Shown: piece after piece, positions 13,616 to 18,309 of the stretch | How positions within the stretch are numbered: position 1 is the first letter of the stretch | How the letters are laid out: every line of letters begins with the position of its first letter | Source of the DNA: JALZVT01 sp964611345 | GTDB taxonomy: Bacteria; Pseudomonadota; Gammaproteobacteria; Pseudomonadales; Azotimanducaceae | Length of the DNA stretch: 18,309 nucleotides | Direction of reading: 5' to 3' | NCBI GenBank assembly: GCA_964611345.1 | Contig: CAZSYU010000083.1 | Location: 1 to 18,309, forward strand | Notes under the pieces: model-generated | Databases searched by the model: none | What the model was told of the DNA's origin: nothing | Seen by the model: only the letters and a program-made list of their open reading frames with translations | Program-made: the position numbers and the translations under genes

Positions 13616-14881
13616 CTACCCGGCGCCCGCTGGTAGCACCCTACTCAAGCGCGGCGACCCGCTCATCTTGCCTTGCTGATGCAAGCCAAACTGATAACTC
13701 AACTCCAGCAAATCGCGCTGGGCACGGCTGCCACCAAGCCGCTCATGCATGGCCAGGGCTGGTGCCAGCAAGTCGGTAAACGCTGGCCAGTCCGACTGGC
13801 GAAACGCCACAAAGGCCTGGGCCACCTGGGCAACAACGTCGCCCGCCGGACCCTGGGGTGAATCTAACAACGGCGCCAGCGCAGCGTCTGCACCTGTGGT
13901 TGCATAGGCAATTGCTGCATGCGCATCCGCAAATGACAAACCGGCACGAGGAAAAGACTGGAGCGCGTAGTCGCTCACATTAGTCCACAGAGCCTGGTCT
14001 ACGGGCGCGCCCGCAAGTTCGGCACGCAGCAACACCGACACCAGATCGGTCATGACATTGATGGGCGGCGCAGTGGCCACCTCAGGCAGCACACAACTGC
14101 GCACAGTGGTCCAGAGAGCGTCGTAGTCAGCCTTGGCCAGTGACCAGAGTGCGTCGTGCCAGGCGAGATGGCAGTGCAAGATTGAGGCCGGATCATAAGA
14201 CGCGCGCCAGGCTCTAAGCGCCTCGTGCCCCGCCGTAAACTCACCAGTTTCGTAATGAATGTGCGCTCGATGATGCACCGCGTTGGCATTGGCAGGGTTG
14301 GCAGCAAAGGCCGCTTCGTTGAGCGTCTCCGCCGCAGCCAGGTCGCCGGTTTCACAAAGCGCAAACGCGTATTGCGATTCGAACCACCAGTCGCCGGCGT
14401 AGTCATCTTTGAGTGTGGCCATGAAGTCGGTGTTTTCCTGCTCGCGACCGGTTCGACCGCTGAACCCGATCAGACCAAACACCCCGCAGCATGGCAGTAC
14501 CACCAGCACGTCTCGCGGCCAGGTTTTAATGTGCTCTCTAATTTTGGCAAAGGCTGATTCGCCATGGCCTGTCAATAAGTCCTGCATCACCAGCACATGG
14601 CTGCGTTCTTGGGCCTGGGCACTACCTGCGAGTGTGGGTAACAACGCCTCGGCGCGTGCTATGGCCTGTTTTGCCGCTTTGGGTTGAGCACAGATCTGTA
14701 GTGCCCGTGCGACGTCGGCATGCGCAACGGCAAAACCCGGATCAAGCTCACACGCCTGTTGCATCAACTCTATACCCCCGGCCTGAGCCGCCAGGAACAG
14801 ATCGACTCCCTCGCAGTACGCGTCATACGCGGCGGCTGAACTGGTTGTTAGCGAATTACCGTACCGATCGTGCTTTATCAT
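13616..14881 (-). CDS. Tetratricopeptide repeat protein, TTC38-like
   Basis: A 421-residue soluble helical-repeat protein. The N-terminal DRYGNSLTTSSAAAYDAYCEG is the signature start of the TTC38 family, in which the YGN-LTT sequence precedes the first repeat. TPR-like helix pairs with the usual small and aromatic residues follow: ACELDPGFAVAHADVARALQ (43-62), then a pair around FALCETGDLAAAETLNEAAFAANPANANAVHHRAHIHYETGEF. There is no signal peptide or membrane segment. The function of bacterial TTC38 proteins is not known; TPR folds bind partner proteins. The start is ATG 14879-14881. It is divergent from the thiolase, with 68 bases between the starts, so the two probably share a control region. 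Confidence 0.85.
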   Translation of the reverse strand: MIKHDRYGNSLTTSSAAAYDAYCEGVDLFLAAQAGGIELMQQACELDPGFAVAHADVARALQICAQPKAAKQAIARAEALLPTLAGSAQAQERSHVLVMQDLLTGHGESAFAKIREHIKTWPRDVLVVLPCCGVFGLIGFSGRTGREQENTDFMATLKDDYAGDWWFESQYAFALCETGDLAAAETLNEAAFAANPANANAVHHRAHIHYETGEFTAGHEALRAWRASYDPASILHCHLAWHDALWSLAKADYDALWTTVRSCVLPEVATAPPINVMTDLVSVLLRAELAGAPVDQALWTNVSDYALQSFPRAGLSFADAHAAIAYATTGADAALAPLLDSPQGPAGDVVAQVAQAFVAFRQSDWPAFTDLLAPALAMHERLGGSRAQRDLLELSYQFGLHQQGKMSGSPRLSRVLPAGAG

Positions 14882-14897
14882 CGCGTGCCCGCAGTGC

Positions 14898-14906
14898 TGT
14901 TACTAT
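14898..14906 (+). promoter_or_regulatory. Possible extended -10 promoter for the thiolase gene
   Basis: TG-T-TACTAT resembles an extended -10 in the 68-base divergent gap. It would give a leader of about 37 bases containing the thiolase ribosome-binding site. No good -35 box. Weak pattern call. Confidence 0.3.
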
Positions 14907-14949
14907 CTACCCTATCCAACAGAGAATAGAGACTTAGAGGAAGAACCTG

Positions 14950-16182
14950 ATGAACGAAGCCTGGATTATAGACGCTGCTCGCACTCCCCGAGGAATAGGC
15001 AAACAGGGTAAGGGCGCGCTGTGGGAAGTACACCCCCAGAAGCTCTTGTCGACCGTGTTGCGGGCACTTGCCGAGCGGAACAATCTCAATACCGAAGAGA
15101 TCGACGACGTGATCATGAGCTGCAGTCGACAAATCGACAAGCAGGGCTCGTGCATTGGCCGCATGGCGGCGCTGGACGCAGGTTACTCCATGCGCGCCTC
15201 CGGGATGACGCTCGATCGCTTCTGCGGTGGTGGTATCACGTCCGTAAATCTCGCCGCCGCCAACATCATGAGTGGTATGGAAGATCTGGTGGTGGCTGGT
15301 GGCGTGGAAATGATGTCCTACACCGCCGCTGTTGGCGGTGGTCGGCCACTTGATGCGGACAACCTCGACTTGCGTGATGCCCACCCACAAACCAACGTCG
15401 GCATTGCGGCGGACATTATTGCAACCGAAGAAGGCTTTAGCCGCGCGGAGCTCGATGCCTTTTCCGCCGCCAGTCAACAGCGGGCCGGCGCCGCCATTGA
15501 AGCAGGCGCCTTCGATAAGAGTCTGGTACCCGTGTATCGGCCCGATGGCACCCTGGCGCTCGACGCCGAAGAGTTTCCGCGCCCGCAAACCACGGTAGAG
15601 AGTCTCGCTAATCTACAGCCAGTGTTTGGTAACTTCATGGACATGGATTTCTTCGACTCCGGACTGACTTTTCGCGAAATGGTTGCGAAGAAATGGCCGG
15701 ATCTGGACATTGAGCACGTGCATCACGCGGGCAGCTCATCAGGTGTGGTGGATGGCGCCGGGGCCCTTGTGCTCGCCTCCCCCGAGTATGCAAAGAACAA
15801 CGGCCTCAAGCCACGCGCGAAAATAAAGGCCATGGCGAACATGGGTCACTCACCAGAGTACATTCTTAATGCGCCGGTCGATGCCGCGAAAAAAGTGCTG
15901 CAAAAAGCCGGCATGGGGCTCGATGACATTGATCTGTTTGAGGTGAATGAGGCCTTTGCCGTGGTGCCCGTGAAGTTCATGCGTGACCTTGGTGTTGATC
16001 ACAACAAGGTAAACGTCAACGGCGGCGCGATTGCATTGGGTCACCCCATCGGCGCGACCGGTTCAATGTTGATTGGCACCGCGCTCGATGAGCTTGAACG
16101 CCGCGAGCAGAGTACGGCGCTGGTAACAATGTGCGCGGCTGGTGGCATGGCACCGGCAGTGATCATTGAACGGATGGCCTAG
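14950..16182 (+). CDS. Thiolase (acetyl-CoA C-acetyltransferase family)
   Basis: A 410-residue thiolase, degradative or biosynthetic type. All active-site elements are present: nucleophile Cys92 in LDRFCGGGITS, the VNEAF loop, His365 in GHPIGATGS, and Cys395 in TMCAAGGMAP, so it should be active in cleaving or forming 3-ketoacyl-CoA. Length is typical (390-430). The mid-protein sequence (FPRPQTTVESLANLQPVF, then GSSSGVVDGAGALVLAS) is also standard. The start ATG has AGAGGAAG about eight bases upstream. It stands alone but fits functionally with the acyl-CoA dehydrogenase 6 kb away; the exact substrate is unknown. Generic annotation would call it acetyl-CoA acetyltransferase; I give no symbol because fadA- and atoB-type assignments cannot be separated here. 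Confidence 0.93.
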   Translation: MNEAWIIDAARTPRGIGKQGKGALWEVHPQKLLSTVLRALAERNNLNTEEIDDVIMSCSRQIDKQGSCIGRMAALDAGYSMRASGMTLDRFCGGGITSVNLAAANIMSGMEDLVVAGGVEMMSYTAAVGGGRPLDADNLDLRDAHPQTNVGIAADIIATEEGFSRAELDAFSAASQQRAGAAIEAGAFDKSLVPVYRPDGTLALDAEEFPRPQTTVESLANLQPVFGNFMDMDFFDSGLTFREMVAKKWPDLDIEHVHHAGSSSGVVDGAGALVLASPEYAKNNGLKPRAKIKAMANMGHSPEYILNAPVDAAKKVLQKAGMGLDDIDLFEVNEAFAVVPVKFMRDLGVDHNKVNVNGGAIALGHPIGATGSMLIGTALDELERREQSTALVTMCAAGGMAPAVIIERMA

Positions 16183-16210
16183 AACTTGGGCTAACCCGCC
16201 TGCTAGTGCG

Positions 16211-17146
16211 CTAGTGCGAATGGTCGTGCGCATGCACATGCGCATGGCCAATCGGCAAGGCTTCATCGCAGGCGTGCTCTGAACACTCCGTCTCAAGCGT
16301 TGAGTGACCAATACTAAATCGCTCCTGCAGCACTGACTTTACCGCCTGTTTGATGCTGTCGGCGTCACCCCATCGGTTGGGTTCGATCACAAGGTGCGCA
16401 TCGAGCGCGTTTTCGTGCTCCTGCATTTGCCACAGATGCACATGATGCACATCGCCCACCCCAGGCACCTCGCGTGCTGCTGCAACCACATCGGCAACCT
16501 TTAACGAGCGTGGCGTGCCCAACATGAGAATGCGCACTACCCCACCGATTTCAGAAAATGACAACCACAAGATATAACCGGCGATGAGCAGCGTGACCAG
16601 CGGATCAACGATGCGCCAATCGAACAGAATGATCAGCGTGCCGGCAACAATAACCGCCACAGAACCTAACGCGTCTGCCAGGTTGTGCAAGAACGCCGCC
16701 CGAATGTTCACGCTGGTTTTGCTCATCGAATAGGTGAGCGCTGCGGTGATGGCATCCACCAACAAGGCGATGCCAGCGACTATGACCACCAGCCAGCCGT
16801 CTACTCCGGTGGGCGTAAAAAACCGCTGGACGGCCTCAACCACCAGATACAGGCCGATAACAATCAGCGTGGTGTAGTTCACCAGCGCGCCGACCACCTC
16901 AGCCCGGCCATAACCAAAGGTCATTTGCGCATCGGCCGGTTGGCGGGCAATTTTGCGCGCGAGGAACGCAATGACTAGCGAGACGGCATCTGACAAGTTA
17001 TGGATCGCATCGGCGATCAGCGCCAGACTGCCAGACAGTATGCCGCCGACAATCTGCGCCACCGTAAGCAACAGATTGACGACCACGGCCCAAATAACGC
17101 GCGCATCGCCTGCCTCGGGGTCTACATGATGATGATGTCCAGCCAT
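16211..17146 (-). CDS. Cation diffusion facilitator, probable zinc exporter (ZitB/CzcD-like)
   Basis: A 311-residue CDF transporter that exchanges a divalent metal for protons across the inner membrane. Six membrane helices are visible. Helix 2 holds ADAIHNLSD (His49, Asp53) and helix 5 AAFLHNLADALGS (His154, Asp158), the HD-HD site typical of Zn2+-selective members. A cytoplasmic ferredoxin-like domain follows (VHHVHLWQMQEHENALDAHLVI). Both ends are histidine-rich (GHHHH at the start, GHAHVHAHDHSH at the end), fitting zinc binding. The start is ATG 17144-17146, with no Shine-Dalgarno; a consensus TATAAT ends seven bases before it, which suggests a leaderless mRNA. A tandem 8-base repeat at 16203-16218 duplicates the stop codon. 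Confidence 0.93.
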   Translation of the reverse strand: MAGHHHHVDPEAGDARVIWAVVVNLLLTVAQIVGGILSGSLALIADAIHNLSDAVSLVIAFLARKIARQPADAQMTFGYGRAEVVGALVNYTTLIVIGLYLVVEAVQRFFTPTGVDGWLVVIVAGIALLVDAITAALTYSMSKTSVNIRAAFLHNLADALGSVAVIVAGTLIILFDWRIVDPLVTLLIAGYILWLSFSEIGGVVRILMLGTPRSLKVADVVAAAREVPGVGDVHHVHLWQMQEHENALDAHLVIEPNRWGDADSIKQAVKSVLQERFSIGHSTLETECSEHACDEALPIGHAHVHAHDHSH

Positions 17147-17152
17147 GCAGGG

Positions 17153-17158
17153 ATTATA
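17153..17158 (-). promoter_or_regulatory. Consensus -10 box positioned for a leaderless CDF transcript
   Basis: A perfect TATAAT on the minus strand. With the usual -7 to +1 spacing the first transcribed base is 17146, the A of the CDF start codon. The -35 region is poor (TTGTAC at 19 bases). No Shine-Dalgarno exists between the box and the ATG. Confidence 0.45.
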
Positions 17159-17298
17159 GTTGCTCTAGTGACCAGAGGTACAAGCAGCGCGTCCAGAAAA
17201 GGAGAACCCGTCGATGTACAGCATAGGTCAACTCTCGAGCCAGACCAGCGTTTCGGCTGTGCAGCTCGACGCACCGTTAGTCCCCAACGTCTGCCGGT

Positions 17299-17616
17299 CT
17301 ATCGGGTTTCCGGCACGTAATTGGGCCCATAGTTATACGTGAGTTCTTCGCCGGCTTTGATATCGCGCAGCGCCACTACCCGCAACGTGTCGTAATAAAC
17401 CACGTTCGGGGTGGTGGAGTGATTGGTAAAACGCAGATCGCACACCACATCGACCGGGCCGTCTTCACACCACAGGGTATGAGGGCCCGGATTCAACGCG
17501 GGTACCACTTCACACCAACCAACAACCTCTCCTGCCGCGATGTTTTGCGCGGCAAACAGTCCCTGCCCATGAATCGCGCTAGGACCTACCCTTACAGCGA
17601 CAGAAATATTCGACAT
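17299..17616 (-). CDS. Small SET-domain protein (putative protein lysine methyltransferase)
   Basis: A 105-residue protein that is little more than a SET domain. Visible elements are the opening GPSAIHGQGLFAAQNIAAGE, the FTNHSTTPNV motif (NHS, SAM and substrate site) and the closing GEELTYNYG with its catalytic-type tyrosine. There are no pre-SET or post-SET cysteine clusters. SET proteins transfer methyl from SAM to lysine; bacterial stand-alone members have few known targets, so activity is inferred. I chose ATG 17614-17616 since the domain begins shortly after it; TTG 17656-17658 would add 14 residues and lacks a ribosome-binding site. It is upstream of the CDF gene on the same strand (152-base gap) and divergent from the P450. 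Confidence 0.8.
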   Translation of the reverse strand: MSNISVAVRVGPSAIHGQGLFAAQNIAAGEVVGWCEVVPALNPGPHTLWCEDGPVDVVCDLRFTNHSTTPNVVYYDTLRVVALRDIKAGEELTYNYGPNYVPETR

Positions 17617-17723
17617 AACCCAGTTCTTTCCGAGCAACCCGCTAAGGGCATCCAGCAAAGCTTAGACCAAAAGCGCAAAGTGCTACCATCAATCCTCGCA
17701 TCGTTTCCGCATCGAGTCCTCAA

Positions 17724-18309
17724 ATGAGCGCAACCAAAGCCATTCACACCCAGTCACCGGCACTGGACCACGCCATTATCGACCCCATCATGTGGGCCGA
17801 CGAAGACGCCATTCACGAGCAGCTCAAGTGGCTGCGGGCCAATGATCCGCTGCGCTATGTTGAGCCCGAGGGCTTTGAGCCATTCTGGTGTGTCACCAAA
17901 TACGCAGACATCAAGGAAATCGAAGGCAACAAGGCCGTTTTCATTAACGACCCTCGCCCGACACTCGGCCCAAAGGATCTGCAGATGATGGTTGAGGCCA
18001 TGACGGGTCGTAAACACCTCGTACGCTCGCTGGTGCAGATGGACGAGCCTGACCATATGCAATACCGCATGCTTACCCAGGGCTGGTTCATGGGCGCCAA
18101 CCTGCGCAAGCTGCAGTCAAAGGTTGATGCGCTGGCTGCCAAATACGTTGATCGATTAGTCGATCTCGGTGGTGAGTGTGACTTCGTAAAAGATGTCGCC
18201 ATGTGGTATCCGTTACGGGTCATCATGTCGATTTTGGGTGTGCCTGAGGAAGACGAAGCCCTGATGCTCAAACTCACCCAGGAACTCTTTGGCAGTACCG
18301 ACCCGGATA
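17724..18309 (+). CDS. Cytochrome P450, N-terminal part (cut by the window end)
   Basis: The frame opens with ATG 17724 and stays open to the last base: 195 full codons, with no stop. The translation shows bacterial class I P450 features: DEPDHMQYRMLTQGWF (the helix C motif whose His and Arg contact haem propionates), preceded by IEGNKAVFINDPRPTLGP. Then comes the helix D-E region ending DFVKDVAMWYPLRVIMSILGVPEED. No membrane anchor, so it should be soluble. The I-helix oxygen motif, ExxR and haem-binding Cys lie beyond the window. The motif resembles P450s that hydroxylate steroids, terpenes or alkanes, but the family cannot be set from this part. The Shine-Dalgarno is weak. It is divergent from the SET gene with 107 bases between the starts. 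Confidence 0.88.
   Translation, partial: MSATKAIHTQSPALDHAIIDPIMWADEDAIHEQLKWLRANDPLRYVEPEGFEPFWCVTKYADIKEIEGNKAVFINDPRPTLGPKDLQMMVEAMTGRKHLVRSLVQMDEPDHMQYRMLTQGWFMGANLRKLQSKVDALAAKYVDRLVDLGGECDFVKDVAMWYPLRVIMSILGVPEEDEALMLKLTQELFGSTDPD

Noticed and set aside
14878..15588. A 236-codon minus-strand frame opposite the thiolase
   Set aside because: It is antisense to the conserved thiolase N-terminal half, has no recognisable domain, and overlaps the divergent start region.
16203..16218. Tandem repeat CTAGTGCG CTAGTGCG at the end of the CDF gene, as a possible mobile-element footprint
   Set aside because: A single 8-base duplication that only doubles the stop codon; no inverted repeats or transposase sequence nearby.
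17855..18277. A 140-codon minus-strand frame at the right end
   Set aside because: It lies opposite the cytochrome P450 coding region, whose helix C motif and continuous frame are much stronger evidence.

Overview
The window reads as ordinary chromosome from an aerobic, heterotrophic gammaproteobacterium, probably marine and close to the OM60/NOR5 (Halieaceae) group. This is an inference. It rests on the family mix (long duplicated-domain isocitrate dehydrogenase, ACAD10/11-type acyl-CoA dehydrogenase, TTC38-like TPR protein, secreted AAVLP-type proteins, thiolase, cytochrome P450), moderately high G+C and Gram-negative export signals. No tRNA, rRNA, CRISPR array, insertion sequence or phage gene was seen. 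No gene-free stretch exceeds about 250 bases.

Left part (1-4043): a broken or frameshifted secreted-protein gene (123-660, +) is followed by a leftward pair. The pair is a membrane Ser/Thr kinase whose outer half is a CsgG-like domain plus a PEGA domain (4043 to 1812), then a secreted CsgG-like protein with a peptidoglycan-binding domain (1748 to 684). The shared CsgG-type fold suggests the two products work together in the envelope. This is the best candidate for a new signalling or envelope system here.

Middle-left (4044-7640): a VOC-family protein (+), a convergent EamA-type exporter (-), a secreted protein ending in a single-haem CxxCH domain (-) and a solitary type IV pilin-like protein (-).

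Middle (7755-13374): an ACAD10/11-like acyl-CoA dehydrogenase (+) faces a leftward run. In transcription order the run is three unrecognised proteins, two of them with a C-terminal membrane tail (13374 to 11666, tightly packed or overlapping), then isocitrate dehydrogenase, then a class II aldolase/adducin protein. The dehydrogenase has an internally duplicated central region and an NAD-type Asp-Leu cofactor signature.

Right part (13616-18309): a TTC38-like TPR protein (-) is divergent from a thiolase (+). Then come a zinc-type CDF exporter (-, apparently leaderless), a small SET-domain protein (-) and, divergent from it, the first 195 codons of a cytochrome P450 cut off by the window end. 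The acyl-CoA dehydrogenase, thiolase and P450 fit catabolism of lipid-like or branched substrates, with isocitrate dehydrogenase in the TCA cycle, but they are not in one operon and no pathway can be assigned from this window alone.
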